From the NCBI GenBank assembly GCA_016865855.1, contig VGNX01000002.1:1-64000 (forward strand): a stretch of DNA of 64,000 bases. The letters run 5' to 3'. Positions 9,617-19,337 of this stretch are shown here, piece after piece. The stretch's first letter is position 1. Each line of letters begins with the position of its first letter. Position numbers and translations under genes: made by a program. The DNA comes from Chloroflexota bacterium. Its GTDB lineage: Bacteria > Chloroflexota > Dehalococcoidia > GIF9 > UBA5629. The notes beneath the pieces are model-generated. The model did no database searches and was not told where the DNA came from. It saw nothing but the letters and a program-made list of their open reading frames with translations.

Positions 9617-10852
9617 TCAATACTCCAGTAGTCTCTTTTCTCCCTCGATCTTCTTTATCTCCGTGATATCCTGAGTAACTTCCAGACAGCCCAGGTAATC
9701 CCCATCTTTACGAACAGCGAAGTAGCGAATATAAATCAATCTACCCTTCAGATTAATCCAAAACTGGGCTACATCTCTCCTACCGCTTCTGAAGTCCTCC
9801 AATATCTGATTGACGACGTGCACGCTCTTCTGAGGATGGCATTGGTGAACTTTCCGTCCAATTATTGCCTTGGCTCTGGGGAAGATTCTATCTTTAGACT
9901 GGCTGAAGTAGCGCACGGTGTCATCTCTATCCACAAAAGTGACGTCCACCGGCAAGGTGTTAAGGAGCGCTTCAAGCTCCTCTACTGAAAAGACGCCAGT
10001 TTCAAAGGAAACCATACCCTCAACCTTCGGCTCAAAAGCTGGTGCTGCTACTTCCTCGATGGTTACTCTTGCCGGTTCAGGAGTAAAGCAGCAATAGCCG
10101 AGCTCATCAAATTGATGTCTTATGTCTTTCCGCTCACTTTCCGCTATAACCTGTAAAGCGGTCGGGAACAGAATGTTATTCTCCTTGTAAAAGTGACTCG
10201 ATAGCATCTCAGCCAAAGCTAGTGCCACTTCGTCCAGTTGTTTGGCAAAGCCTCGAAAAGCCATACTTTCGCGCCTATCCATAAGTCCGTAAAGGTTCTT
10301 CTCTATCCCTCTTATTTTGTCGTGCTCCATCCACATAATTGCCGGGGGTTGTGTGATTCCATGTTTTTCAAGAGAAGGAAAAAGGACATTCTCTTCTCTT
10401 ACGTAGTGACTTTCTGATTCCTTAAAGTGATGGGTAATGTGACCTAGCTGTTCCATCCTATCACTAACAGAGCTGAAGCCTTTTGCCCCCTTTACCCCTT
10501 TGGCAACATCCTTGAGCTCATCGGCAAATTTCAGTAGCATTTTGTGCTCTTCCATGAGAATATGGACCGGGTGCCCGGCAGGGGCTAAGGTTTTTTCTTT
10601 CTCAAGCGACTCTTTGAGCACAGCCAGATGAACATCACAGAATTTCTGTATCTGCTCCCTGGTCATGCCCTCTTTTATAAGCTCTTCCTCTACTTGTGCT
10701 ATTTCCGTCGGTGGAACGTCCCCTAGTGTTCTCTTGAATTCTTCTTTTATCTGCTCAGGGTCAGCACCTTCATGCAGCTTCTTGAGCAACCCTTTCATGA
10801 TTTTTTTCCTGTCTTCTGCCATAGCCTTATCCCTTCTCTCGTTTATTCTCAC
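9617..10852 (-). CDS. DUF438 / hemerythrin HHE / PAS domain protein
   Basis: N-terminal DUF438-like region; HPVHILMEEHKMLLKFADEL...HYVREENVLFPSLEKHG...MEHDKIR hemerythrin; PAS FVDRDDTVRYFSQSKDRIFPRAKAIIGRKVHQCHPQKSV. Confidence 0.88.
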   Translation of the reverse strand: MRINERRDKAMAEDRKKIMKGLLKKLHEGADPEQIKEEFKRTLGDVPPTEIAQVEEELIKEGMTREQIQKFCDVHLAVLKESLEKEKTLAPAGHPVHILMEEHKMLLKFADELKDVAKGVKGAKGFSSVSDRMEQLGHITHHFKESESHYVREENVLFPSLEKHGITQPPAIMWMEHDKIRGIEKNLYGLMDRRESMAFRGFAKQLDEVALALAEMLSSHFYKENNILFPTALQVIAESERKDIRHQFDELGYCCFTPEPARVTIEEVAAPAFEPKVEGMVSFETGVFSVEELEALLNTLPVDVTFVDRDDTVRYFSQSKDRIFPRAKAIIGRKVHQCHPQKSVHVVNQILEDFRSGRRDVAQFWINLKGRLIYIRYFAVRKDGDYLGCLEVTQDITEIKKIEGEKRLLEY

Positions 10853-10872
10853 ACCCTATTGAAGACATTAAC

Positions 10873-10943
10873 TGTCATTGCGAGGAGCATAGCGACGACG
10901 CAATCTCAGAGATTGCCACGCCTTCGGCTCGCAATGACAGATG
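10873..10943. repeat. GTCATTGCGAGGAGC...GCTCGCAATGACA inverted repeat
   Basis: tgtcattgcgaggagcatagcgacgacgcaatctcagagattgccacgccttcggctcgcaatgaca; ends are reverse complements. Confidence 0.85.
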
Positions 10944-10964
10944 CGAATTGTTAAACACTCTCTA

Positions 10965-11654
10965 TCATCCTTCCACTTTCTCAAACTGGTCTTTACTGGC
11001 ACCACAGACAGGACATACCCAATCATCCGGTAGCTTTTCGAAAGGCGTGCCCGGTTTTATTCCCCCATCGGGGTCACCTAGCTCAGGGTCATAAATATAG
11101 CCACAAACCGTGCACTTGTATTTCGCCATTTTCAGTGCTGTCTCCTTTTTCTCTTCAATGTAGATTGGAGCTGTTTTCGGAGTGCTGCCTCTCTTGACCT
11201 GATGATAATAAGCATAGGTCATTGGCTCGCCCTCCTTGACCACATCCGCTGCCACAATTTCCCCTATAAAGATTGTATGAGTGCCGACTTCTATCTGATT
11301 AATGACCTTAGCCTCGAGATAAGCCAGCGTATTGTCGAGCACTATCGGCGCCCCGGTTTCGCCCAGCTTATAATTAATGCCTTTGAGTTTATCTACATCC
11401 CTGCCTGACTTGAAGCCAAAGCCACCGATGAAACTCAAAGGCGTATCCTGCGACAGAATTGAGACCGTAAACACCTTACTTGTAGAGACGAACTCATTAG
11501 TCAGATTTTGCTTATTGAGAGCCACAGCGATAATAGGCGGCTCAGAACAGACCTGAAAGACCGTATTAGCGATCTGACCGTTAAGCTTGCCATCTTTCTT
11601 GGAACACACAACATAAAGACCATAACCCAATTTATAAAGCGCTTTCAGATTCAT
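10965..11654 (-). CDS. Flavin reductase domain fused to C-terminal rubredoxin (high-molecular-weight rubredoxin type)
   Basis: N-term flavin reductase; C-term [49 protein letters not shown]. Confidence 0.93.
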   Translation of the reverse strand: MNLKALYKLGYGLYVVCSKKDGKLNGQIANTVFQVCSEPPIIAVALNKQNLTNEFVSTSKVFTVSILSQDTPLSFIGGFGFKSGRDVDKLKGINYKLGETGAPIVLDNTLAYLEAKVINQIEVGTHTIFIGEIVAADVVKEGEPMTYAYYHQVKRGSTPKTAPIYIEEKKETALKMAKYKCTVCGYIYDPELGDPDGGIKPGTPFEKLPDDWVCPVCGASKDQFEKVEG

Positions 11655-11665
11655 AACCCGCCTCC

Positions 11666-12250
11666 TTACACCCTACTTTGAGACCTGACAGATAACTTAC
11701 GCTCATAATCGCCAATATACGCCAGCACTTTTTGACGCAGCTGCTGATCTTTTGGGTCATCTGCATACCAAATATTCCTATTTCCCATACCAGCGGATCG
11801 TTCTGTTGCTTGTGGGATCCGGAAAGTTCTATGATCCTCTGGGAGCAACACAGCATCTCCACATTTCGCAAAGATGTTAAACCCCCACTTGTCATTTTCA
11901 GGCAAAGGCCTTTCATCAATTAAGTGTTCGGGGCAAGGCTGAAGGCTACGAAACACAGTTGCATTCCTATACCAACCTACTATGCGCATTCCGCCAGAGG
12001 GATGAGTGGCCACCCAAATGACTAACACTGCCGATACACTATCAGCCTTAGGCCTAGCCCCCAATCTCTCTATGGACATTTTGCGCCCAGCCCGAACGTA
12101 GCCATAAAGGTTACCTTGGTCATCAGGTAAGAAATTGTAAAGCTCAAACCCATATCCGTGTTCATCCACGAATTCCCCTCCCCCTTGAATGTCCCGCTCA
12201 CCTCTATAGTCTGACATCCAACCAATGCGGCAGAATAGCATTTTTGTCAT
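11666..12250 (-). CDS. Hypothetical protein, possible PUA/EVE-like fold (unresolved)
   Basis: Long ORF in line with flanking genes, [17 protein letters not shown]...; no confidently recognised family. Internal ATG chosen. Confidence 0.45.
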   Translation of the reverse strand: MTKMLFCRIGWMSDYRGERDIQGGGEFVDEHGYGFELYNFLPDDQGNLYGYVRAGRKMSIERLGARPKADSVSAVLVIWVATHPSGGMRIVGWYRNATVFRSLQPCPEHLIDERPLPENDKWGFNIFAKCGDAVLLPEDHRTFRIPQATERSAGMGNRNIWYADDPKDQQLRQKVLAYIGDYERKLSVRSQSRV

Positions 12251-12342
12251 TAACTCACATCCTCTCTTTTCCATTCCTTGACTCTATTTACATGACTTCT
12301 TTTTCGCTGGCTTCGACAGCTCGTTGTATCTCAAGTAAATGT

Positions 12343-12403
12343 AGGGACAGGTCTTTAGACCTGTCCGAAGGCAACGGACAGACCTTCATGTCTGTCCGTA
12401 CAT
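12343..12403. repeat. Palindromic repeat with GGACAGGTCTTTAGACCTGTCC hairpin
   Basis: gtagggacaggtctttagacctgtccgaaggcaacggacagaccttcatgtctgtccgtac; two consecutive hairpins. Confidence 0.8.
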
Positions 12404-12461
12404 ATTGAAATGCTTCGCCCTTTGTGATCGCGTTTTCAAACGGTTCCATTACATAAACACC

Positions 12462-12992
12462 TTAACCACCATCCAGGGAATGATGTTCAATTTTTCGAAA
12501 CCACCCCGCTGGGTCGATAAGGTACTCACGATAGTCAACTAAAGCCAGATAGTGACCTCGCTCTTCAGCAGCCAGTGAAGTATAGAGTTTTCTCTCGGCA
12601 TCGTAAACAGCTTCCTCGCCCTGGCTCTTGTAAAATTCGCGAGACTTGGTCTCCATTTCCATAGCTTTGGCTATGGCATCAAGCTCGACAGTAGCCATCT
12701 TCACATTAGGGCCGACTGCCCTCATCGTCTCGGAGAACAGAGTTTTCAATATCTCTCCCTTTACAGGCTGCGTGTCAACCTCAGGCCAGGCCTTTTCCCT
12801 TTTGATAGAGCTATATATGGCTTCAAACCTCTGCCGGTGCTTATCCTCCTCAGCAGCTAACCATTCAAAAAGCTCTTTTCCTACCCTGTTACCGCTTTTT
12901 TGACCAGCTCTCCGGTAGTATTCCTTGCCATCGATCTCCATCTGTATGGCAAACTGAATTGCTTCTAAAGTCTTGCCGTGCTCGTCTTCCAT
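12462..12992 (-). CDS. Rubrerythrin/ferritin-like family protein
   Basis: AIQMEIDGKEYYRRAGQKSGN...LAAEEDKHRQRFEAIY...AMEMETKSREFYKSQGEEA...LAAEERGHYLALVDYREYL. Confidence 0.85.
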   Translation of the reverse strand: MEDEHGKTLEAIQFAIQMEIDGKEYYRRAGQKSGNRVGKELFEWLAAEEDKHRQRFEAIYSSIKREKAWPEVDTQPVKGEILKTLFSETMRAVGPNVKMATVELDAIAKAMEMETKSREFYKSQGEEAVYDAERKLYTSLAAEERGHYLALVDYREYLIDPAGWFRKIEHHSLDGG

Positions 12993-12999
12993 ATGACCA

Positions 13000-13233
13000 T
13001 CACTTTCCCGACTTTCTTACAAAGCCCCTGTATACACCTTTATCTTCCTCGATGCCCAGGAATTCGTTGCCTGTCGTCTTACACCAGCTGGGCATATCCT
13101 GTTTTATACCCGGATCATCAGATAGAACTTCCAACACCTGCCCAGGTTTTAACTCCTTCATTCTCTTGGCGGTATGGACAATAGGCATTGGACAATAAAG
13201 TCCGACACAATCTAAAGTCTCGTCTGCTTTCAT
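13000..13233 (-). CDS. TusA-family sulfurtransferase-like protein
   Basis: LDCVGLYCPMPIVHTAKRMKELKPGQVLEVLSDDPGIKQDMPSWCKTTGNEFL. Confidence 0.92.
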   Translation of the reverse strand: MKADETLDCVGLYCPMPIVHTAKRMKELKPGQVLEVLSDDPGIKQDMPSWCKTTGNEFLGIEEDKGVYRGFVRKSGK

Positions 13234-13256
13234 CTGTTTCTCCTAAACGAGAGGAT

Positions 13257-13463
13257 TTATCTTTCTTTTCCTCCCCGTCTCAGCGGCTCACCACACTTAG
13301 GACAATTAGTGACTTTTTTATCCAGTACCGTTATATTGCACTTAAGGCAGCGTTGAAAAACTACCTCACAAGGCTGACAGTAAGGGACGCTGGTAATAAT
13401 TAGTTCGCCTTCACAGTAAGGGCAGAGACATCTTTCTTCTTTTTTAGCTTTCTTCTCCTTCTT
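13257..13463 (-). CDS. Small zinc-ribbon protein
   Basis: MKKEKKAKKEERCLCPYCEGELIITSVPYCQPCEVVFQRCLKCNITVLDKKVTNCPKCGEPLRRG; multiple CxxC. Internal start chosen. Confidence 0.7.
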   Translation of the reverse strand, partial: KKEKKAKKEERCLCPYCEGELIITSVPYCQPCEVVFQRCLKCNITVLDKKVTNCPKCGEPLRRGGKER

Positions 13464-13875
13464 CATGCTCCTCTCCTTTCTCTTCCAGACCTTCGATTTT
13501 GATTCCTTTCTTTTGGGTGTAGTCACGAATTGCTTTCCGCAGTGCTTGAGCCCCCAGGTTAGAGCAGTGATACTTGTTCTTGGGTAAGCCTTCCAATTCC
13601 TGAGCTACCAGGCTTGGAGTGATTTTCAGAGCTTCCTCCAGGGTCTTGCCCTTTGCCATCTCACTGACCATGCTGGAAACGGCAACTGCAGCACCACAGC
13701 CAAAAGTCTGAAATTTGACGTCCTCAAGACGGTTGTCCTTCACCTTGATATAAAAAGTCATCATATCCCCGCAGATCGGGTTGCCCTCCTCACCGATGCC
13801 ATCGGCATCCTTAATCTCGCCGACATTGCGGGGATTCATAAAATGGTCCATCACCTTTTCACTGTACATCGGCAT
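13444..13875 (-). CDS. nifU: Fe-S cluster assembly scaffold NifU/IscU-like
   Basis: YSEKVMDHFMNPRNVGEI, NPICGDMMTFYIKV, FQTFGCGAAVAVSSMVSEM, HCSNLGAQALRKAI. Confidence 0.93.
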   Translation of the reverse strand: MPMYSEKVMDHFMNPRNVGEIKDADGIGEEGNPICGDMMTFYIKVKDNRLEDVKFQTFGCGAAVAVSSMVSEMAKGKTLEEALKITPSLVAQELEGLPKNKYHCSNLGAQALRKAIRDYTQKKGIKIEGLEEKGEEHEEGEES

Positions 13876-13881
13876 ATTACT

Positions 13882-15090
13882 TCACCCCCTCTTTTCTTTA
13901 ATGAATTTGGCATATAACGGAGACATTTGTCGCAGCCTGTCAACAATGGGTGGCAGTTTCTCCACCACATAATCTATATCCCCTTCATTATTGTCTATAC
14001 CCAAGCTAAAAAGCAAAGAGCCCTGGGCAACTTCATGCGGAATGCCCATGGCAATAAGGACGTGAGAAGCCTTCAAAGCCCGAGAGGTGCAGGCTGAGCC
14101 GCTGGAGACGGCGATACCCTGAATATTGAGCAACAGCAGCATGGCTTCACCTTCAATAAACTCAACGCAAAAGCTAGCGTGGTGAGGAAGCCGCTTAGTA
14201 GGGTGGCCGGTAAGAATGGTATGGTCAATTGCAGTCAGCAGGCCGTCGATTAACCTGTCTCTAAGCTGAGAAAGCTTTTCCATCCGCGATGGCATATCTC
14301 TAATGGCTAACTCAGCAGCTTTACCCAAACCGACAATAGCTGGCACATTTTCCGTACCCGGTCTCCGCCCACCTTCCTGCACACCACCATCCATCAATGG
14401 AATAAGGCGAATTCTTTTGCGTACCCATAGAGCAGCTGCTCCTTTGGGGCCATAGAACTGATTCGCCGCCAGGCTCAAGGCATCTACTCCCAGCTCATTC
14501 ACGTTCACTGGCATATTACCCATACTAGCCACAGCATCGGTATGTAAGAGTACTCCAGCCTCCTTCACCCTCTTACTTATCTCAGCGATAGCCTGGATTG
14601 TGCCTACCTCTCCGTTGGCATGCATAACGGACACCAATATTGTATCCTTCCTGATATTTCTGGCTACCTCATCAGGGTCAACCAGCCCGTATTTATCCAC
14701 CGGCACCACAGTAAGCTCAAAGCCAGCCTTCTCCAAAGTTTGGGCAGCATTAAGCACGGAAAAATGCTCAATCGCGGAAACAATTATATGCTTCCCCTTC
14801 TCAACCTGGCCTTGAGCCAGCCCTTTGACTGCCAAATTATTCGCTTCACTGCCGCTGGAGGTGAAGACTATCTCATCAGGACTGCCACCGATAAGGGCGG
14901 CAACCTGCTCCCTAGCTTTCTCTATTGCTTCTCTAGATTCATCACCCCAAGAGTGGAGCGATTGAGGATTCCCATAGACCTCCCGAAAATAAGGCAGCAT
15001 CGTCTCCAGCACCTCAGGCAATACCGGGGTGGTAGCAACATAATCTAGATAGACTCTTCTTTCAGGCTTCTTTCCATTCCCCATTGTCAC
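13882..15090 (-). CDS. nifS: Cysteine desulfurase NifS/IscS-like
   Basis: [59 protein letters not shown]. Confidence 0.94.
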   Translation of the reverse strand: MTMGNGKKPERRVYLDYVATTPVLPEVLETMLPYFREVYGNPQSLHSWGDESREAIEKAREQVAALIGGSPDEIVFTSSGSEANNLAVKGLAQGQVEKGKHIIVSAIEHFSVLNAAQTLEKAGFELTVVPVDKYGLVDPDEVARNIRKDTILVSVMHANGEVGTIQAIAEISKRVKEAGVLLHTDAVASMGNMPVNVNELGVDALSLAANQFYGPKGAAALWVRKRIRLIPLMDGGVQEGGRRPGTENVPAIVGLGKAAELAIRDMPSRMEKLSQLRDRLIDGLLTAIDHTILTGHPTKRLPHHASFCVEFIEGEAMLLLLNIQGIAVSSGSACTSRALKASHVLIAMGIPHEVAQGSLLFSLGIDNNEGDIDYVVEKLPPIVDRLRQMSPLYAKFIKEKRG

Positions 15091-15098
15091 ATCTCCTC

Positions 15099-15965
15099 CT
15101 ACTTCGCGGATTTCGCCTTTCGCGCCTGATATCTGGTCAAGCCTTCATCAAAAAGACGTTCCTCTTCCTCGGTAATGACGATAAGAGGCGGCACCTCAAC
15201 AGGTTTCCCCTCAAGGTTCACAGCCACCATAACGTAATAGGCAGTCAGCGCTGGGAGCCGCTTGCCGGTGAGAAGATTCTCCGCCTCAACCTCTATCCGC
15301 ACTTCCACTGATGAGCGGCTGGTAAAAGTGATTTTGCCATGAATCAGCACCAGGTCTCCAACGCGCACCGGGTTATGGAAATTGATGTCTTCGACCATTG
15401 CAGTAACCGGGTTAGCACGACTATGGCGGGCAGCCACCACACCGGCGGCGTTATCCATCAGCTTCATCAACTCGCCACCATGAACAAATCCGGCTGGATT
15501 GGTCTGGTGCGATAACATCAGTTGCGCCATCTCAACCGCTGAATGCCCTACTGTCCTGCCCTTAAATTCCTTGCTCTTGTCCAATGTTTCCAGCAGCTCA
15601 TGGAAATTATTTTCGTGATTCGCCTCAACCTTGCCCATCCGATGGAAAAAATCGGCAATTTCATCAAAGCCTTCATCCTCTGCAACCTTCGCCGCCTCAG
15701 GATACAACTTGGTCGCTTCCTCATGCTCACGCTCAGTAGCCAGTTTCAGATTTGCCGCGGTATCACCCAGGCCGCCGAGGAATTTGAACTCATGCTCGGC
15801 ATGTTCTGCTTCATTCTGAGCTGTCGTCAAAAACATGCCAGCCACCTGCTCCAAGCCAGCTTCTCGGGCAGCCTCGGCAAAGTATATATAGTTAGCGTGG
15901 GCATGTAGCTCTCTCACAAAAGCCTTGCGTAATTTTTCTTCTGTTTTACTTCCTTTTAGCTGCAT
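15099..15965 (-). CDS. Fusion protein: N-terminal rubrerythrin + C-terminal hotdog acyl-CoA thioesterase
   Basis: Residues ~1-130 rubrerythrin ([19 protein letters not shown]...[15 protein letters not shown]...[13 protein letters not shown]). Residues ~140-270 hotdog ([51 protein letters not shown]). Confidence 0.9.
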   Translation of the reverse strand: MQLKGSKTEEKLRKAFVRELHAHANYIYFAEAAREAGLEQVAGMFLTTAQNEAEHAEHEFKFLGGLGDTAANLKLATEREHEEATKLYPEAAKVAEDEGFDEIADFFHRMGKVEANHENNFHELLETLDKSKEFKGRTVGHSAVEMAQLMLSHQTNPAGFVHGGELMKLMDNAAGVVAARHSRANPVTAMVEDINFHNPVRVGDLVLIHGKITFTSRSSVEVRIEVEAENLLTGKRLPALTAYYVMVAVNLEGKPVEVPPLIVITEEEERLFDEGLTRYQARKAKSAK

Positions 15966-16020
15966 AATTCTCCCCCTGCTTGACTAGTACCACATAATGC
16001 TTGACATCAATTTATTTTCA

Positions 16021-16076
16021 ATGTAGCTGCAACCCTTTAGGGTCGCCTGAGCGAGGCTAAAGCCTCGCGACTACAT
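16021..16076. repeat. ATGTAG...CTACAT double-hairpin palindromic element
   Basis: atgtagctgcaaccctttagggtcgcctgagcgaggctaaagcctcgcgactacat. Confidence 0.85.
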
Positions 16077-16098
16077 TCCTCAAATAACTTCTCTCCTG

Positions 16099-17010
16099 TC
16101 AGACCAGCCTTTGGAGATAGCGATGGGCTTGAAGGGCTGCTTTAGCTCCCTCACCGGCAGCAACCACTATCTGTTTTTCAGGGACATTAGTCACATCTCC
16201 GGCAGCAAAAAGGCCGGGAACATTGGTCTCATTGCTACAATTAACCTCGATTTCCCCAAGACGATTTAGAGCAGCTACACCCTTTACCAGGTTAGAGTTT
16301 GGCATAAGCCCAATTTCAATAAAGACACCGCTAACCTGAAGCTTCCTTTCCTGTCTCGTTTTCAAATTCCTTATTTTTATCTCGTCGACAAATTTTTCTC
16401 CGGTTATCGACACGACTTCGTGCTCCAGAAATATTGTCAGGTTGCTGGCGTCCTTTACTCTGTCAATTAATATCTGGTCACCAGTAAGCTGAGTCAACGA
16501 TACCAGATAGACCTGGCCGGCTATTTTGACCATGTCATCAACGGCCTCCAGGGCTGAATTGCCACCCCCGACGACAGCCACCTTCATATCAGCAAACAAG
16601 GGACCATCGCAGGTAGCGCAGTAAGTAACCCCCCTGCCCCTGAGTTTTTCTTCGCCCGGGACGTTTAAGGGGCGGGGGCGTTTGCCGGTGGCAATTATGG
16701 CCGCCTTAGCCTGGTAACTTTCACCGGCATCGGTCTTAGCCTCAAAGCCGCCGCTTATTCGAGACAGACTGCTAACCCCCTCCCCGATTTTCATATCTAT
16801 GGGAAACTGTTTTACCTGTTCCTCGAATTTGTGAATCAGCTCCGGGCCTTCGATAAGCTGATAGCCCATATAGTTCTCTATCCCCAACGTCCAATTGACC
16901 TGTCCCCCCACGTCTTTGCTCAGCAACAGGGCATTCAGCTTTTTCCGTGCCGCGTAAACGGCTGCTGTCATGCCGGCAGGGCCACCTCCGATAATCATCA
17001 ATTCGTACAT
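16099..17010 (-). CDS. trxB: Thioredoxin reductase-like FAD-dependent oxidoreductase
   Basis: IIGGGPAGMTAAVYAARKKL, TYCATCDGPLFADMKVAVVGGGNSALEA, GLFAAGDVTNVPEKQIVVAAGEGAKAAL. Confidence 0.93.
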   Translation of the reverse strand: MYELMIIGGGPAGMTAAVYAARKKLNALLLSKDVGGQVNWTLGIENYMGYQLIEGPELIHKFEEQVKQFPIDMKIGEGVSSLSRISGGFEAKTDAGESYQAKAAIIATGKRPRPLNVPGEEKLRGRGVTYCATCDGPLFADMKVAVVGGGNSALEAVDDMVKIAGQVYLVSLTQLTGDQILIDRVKDASNLTIFLEHEVVSITGEKFVDEIKIRNLKTRQERKLQVSGVFIEIGLMPNSNLVKGVAALNRLGEIEVNCSNETNVPGLFAAGDVTNVPEKQIVVAAGEGAKAALQAHRYLQRLV

Positions 17011-17026
17011 TGCCTATAACCTTTAT

Positions 17027-17263
17027 CTAAAGGCTCAGCTTCTGCTTCAGCCATTTCTCATCGTAGCCGACGGAAATCTCACCACCGATGTCAATGACTG
17101 GCACAGCAAATTGCCCTGTCTTGCTGAGCATCTCTTCGCGGGCAATCTTATCTTTAGCAACATCAAGATTCTTATAAACGACTTTGTTTTCGTCCAGCAA
17201 CTGCTTGACTTTAATGCACCAGGGTCAGGTAGTGGTAGAATAGACTTTTACCTCTTTTGCCAT
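17027..17263 (-). CDS. Glutaredoxin-like selenoprotein (78 aa, in-frame TGA at codon 13 in UPWC)
   Basis: MAKEVKVYSTTT-U-PWCIKVKQLLDENKVVYKNLDVAKDKIAREEMLSKTGQFAVPVIDIGGEISVGYDEKWLKQKLSL*. TGA (17225-17227) replaces the first Cys of CPWC. A stem-loop follows. Absent from ORF track because of the TGA. Confidence 0.85.
17192..17209 (-). promoter_or_regulatory. Putative bacterial SECIS hairpin
   Basis: Minus strand GTCAAGC-AGTT-GCTGGAC: 7-position stem with one A.G mismatch and a 4-nt loop containing GU, loop 22 nt after the TGA. Confidence 0.65.
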
Positions 17264-17574
17264 TTCATCCTCCTTCGTCTGTTTAGTGTATCATGTCCCT
17301 GTCTTCGTTAAACTAAAAAGCTGCCAGGCACAACTACCCGACAGCCCTGCTTAAACGTCTACTTCCGAAAGCAACCTAGCCTATTCTTACCCGAGCACAT
17401 CTCCCATCCCTCACAAGAGAAAGTTAACAGGATGGCTGGTTCTACAACAAATATAGGCAGATACAACCTCATTGTCAAGCGAATAATGTTTAAGAACTTA
17501 GAAATAACTTCCAATGTGGACATCATCTCAACTTCGTATTACCTTGACCTACCGGATGCTTCTCTCCACAGAGA

Positions 17575-17739
17575 CTATCTTCGCAGCTTCTCTATACCAC
17601 AGCGGGTATCCTGAGTTGCCTTGACCTTCGCCCTTATCTCAGCCAACAGCTCCCATGCCCCCTTCTCATCACGGTCAATAATTACCTGCTCCAGTTTAGT
17701 TACCTGCTGCTCATCCAATGTTATCACCACTTTCGGCAT
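17575..17739 (-). CDS. Small hypothetical protein
   Basis: MPKVVITLDEQQVTKLEQVIIDRDEKGAWELLAEIRAKVKATQDTRCGIEKLRR; downstream of the Fur-family gene, plausible composition. Internal ATG chosen. Confidence 0.45.
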   Translation of the reverse strand: MPKVVITLDEQQVTKLEQVIIDRDEKGAWELLAEIRAKVKATQDTRCGIEKLRR

Positions 17740-17757
17740 GAACCAGCTCCCACACAA

Positions 17758-18138
17758 TCAGCTTTCCTGACAATTTTTGCATACTCCGCGAAACTCAAGT
17801 CGATGGTACGAAATCATAAAGCCTGTTCTCTGCGCCACTATCTTATCCATCTCCATGTCCACCGGCACATCTACATCAAATACCAGACCGCATTTTCCAC
17901 ACCTAAAATGGTAGTGATTATCACGTCTAGCATCAAACCGGCTCAAAGTACCGCAAAGGTCGAGCTCTAAAATTTCCCCGCTTTCGCATAACAGCCTGAG
18001 ATTCCGATATACCGTCCCCAAGCTGATGTTGGGTATCTCCTTCCTCACTTCGTTGTATACCCAATCAGCCGTCGGATGAGAGGTTGTACCTCTCAACACT
18101 TCAAGAATAGCTTCCTTCTGTTTCGTTCTCCTCAACAT
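17758..18138 (-). CDS. perR: Fur-family regulator, PerR-like
   Basis: TSHPTADWVYNEVRKEIPNISLGTVYRNLRLL; SRFDARRDNHYHFRCGKCGLVFDVDVP with PerR-type D/H ligand spacing; C-terminal CKNC. Confidence 0.85.
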   Translation of the reverse strand: MLRRTKQKEAILEVLRGTTSHPTADWVYNEVRKEIPNISLGTVYRNLRLLCESGEILELDLCGTLSRFDARRDNHYHFRCGKCGLVFDVDVPVDMEMDKIVAQRTGFMISYHRLEFRGVCKNCQES

Positions 18139-18143
18139 GTTTT

Positions 18144-18158
18144 TGATAATAGTTATTG
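18144..18158. promoter_or_regulatory. Candidate Fur/PerR box
   Basis: TGATAATAGTTATTG compared with TGATAATnATTATCA: 11 of 14 informative positions match. Lies 6 nt upstream of the perR ATG (autoregulation). Confidence 0.5.
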
Positions 18159-18263
18159 TTATTTATATTATACATCCATTTTTGCTTTTGTCAAGAGTCC
18201 GCAAACAGCCAAAACATTAATGCTTTCAATTTTGAAAATTTGTATTTTGGCATTGTTTGGGAT

Positions 18264-18701
18264 TTAGTGTTTGTGGTTTCCGGACTCGAAGGTTTTGACC
18301 GCCTTTTCTTTCGGTCTGACGAGCAGTCTAAGCCCTTCGATGCCTACAACCACAACCTCATCGCCGACTTCTAGCTCTGACTCACCACATGTCGCTTTCC
18401 ACAGCACACCCTGGACTTTAACATAGCCCTCGGGAGCCAGCCGCTTGGTCACTTTGCCCTCATTGCCGATTATAGCCTCAGCAGCCACCTTCGGTCTCAT
18501 AAGAAAGGTCGGCCTACCTACCCGGTACATAACATGGGAATATACAGCTAAGGCAACCATCAAAATAATCAGGCCCCATAACGGAATATGTATGTTTAAA
18601 TACGGCAATAGCCAGAGCACAATAATCACCAACACAGCCTCTTCCAGCATCCAGCCTAAAATGGCTTGCACCGTATACCAGAGTGGTGGTTTGCTTTTCA
18701 T
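18264..18701 (-). CDS. NfeD-like membrane protein with C-terminal OB domain
   Basis: Two TM segments then GNEGKVTKRLAPEGYVKVQGVLWKATCGESELEVGDEVVVVGIEGLRLLVRP. Confidence 0.85.
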   Translation of the reverse strand: MKSKPPLWYTVQAILGWMLEEAVLVIIVLWLLPYLNIHIPLWGLIILMVALAVYSHVMYRVGRPTFLMRPKVAAEAIIGNEGKVTKRLAPEGYVKVQGVLWKATCGESELEVGDEVVVVGIEGLRLLVRPKEKAVKTFESGNHKH

Positions 18702-18716
18702 TGCTACTATGGACCG

Positions 18717-19031
18717 CTACACTGCCTCATACCGCCCATCACCACAAAGATAGGCACAATTCGGACAATATCTCGAGTCGGCAGGAACATTGGCACCGCA
18801 ATTAGGACAGCAGTTGTCTAACTTCACGCCGCAACTGCCGCAGAATCGGTAACTTGTAGGGTTTTGTGCACCGCATTTTGAGCATGTCTTTTCTGACTGC
18901 TGCATCCCGGCAGCCAGCCTCGTCCCGCAAGCCGCACAAAACCGATGACTCATAAGATTCTCCTCTCCACAATTAGGGCAGAGGAACGTTTCCGTCATAT
19001 TGTCAACCACCTCATGCTGGTGTTCAGCCAA
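18717..19031 (-). CDS. Double zinc-ribbon protein
   Basis: Four CxxC pairs: CPNCGEENLMSHRFCAACGTRL / CSKCGAQNPTSYRFCGSCGVKL / CCPNCGANVPADSRYCPNC. Confidence 0.75.
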   Translation of the reverse strand: MAEHQHEVVDNMTETFLCPNCGEENLMSHRFCAACGTRLAAGMQQSEKTCSKCGAQNPTSYRFCGSCGVKLDNCCPNCGANVPADSRYCPNCAYLCGDGRYEAV

Positions 19032-19337
19032 TAGTACGTCTTCACATAACTAACGGTCTGTCCGCAAACCTAATTCTATCCGTTTAAAGCCCACATCTCA
19101 AGCTAATCATAACTGCATAGACAAATAATTCCGGCAACTTTACCACGAAGCTTATTGGCGACGTCTGAGAGGGCTTTGAGCTCTGCTAGATAAGGGGTTA
19201 TAGCTTCTGAAAGACCTGTATTAAAGTCCCCGGGCGCTACAGCTCGCTTTTGATAAAGAAGTCAATTGTCAAGAAACTTAACTCTTGGAGCATTACGACA
19301 TACTTGACAACTCGGAGACAAAATCCCGTTGCTGTAG

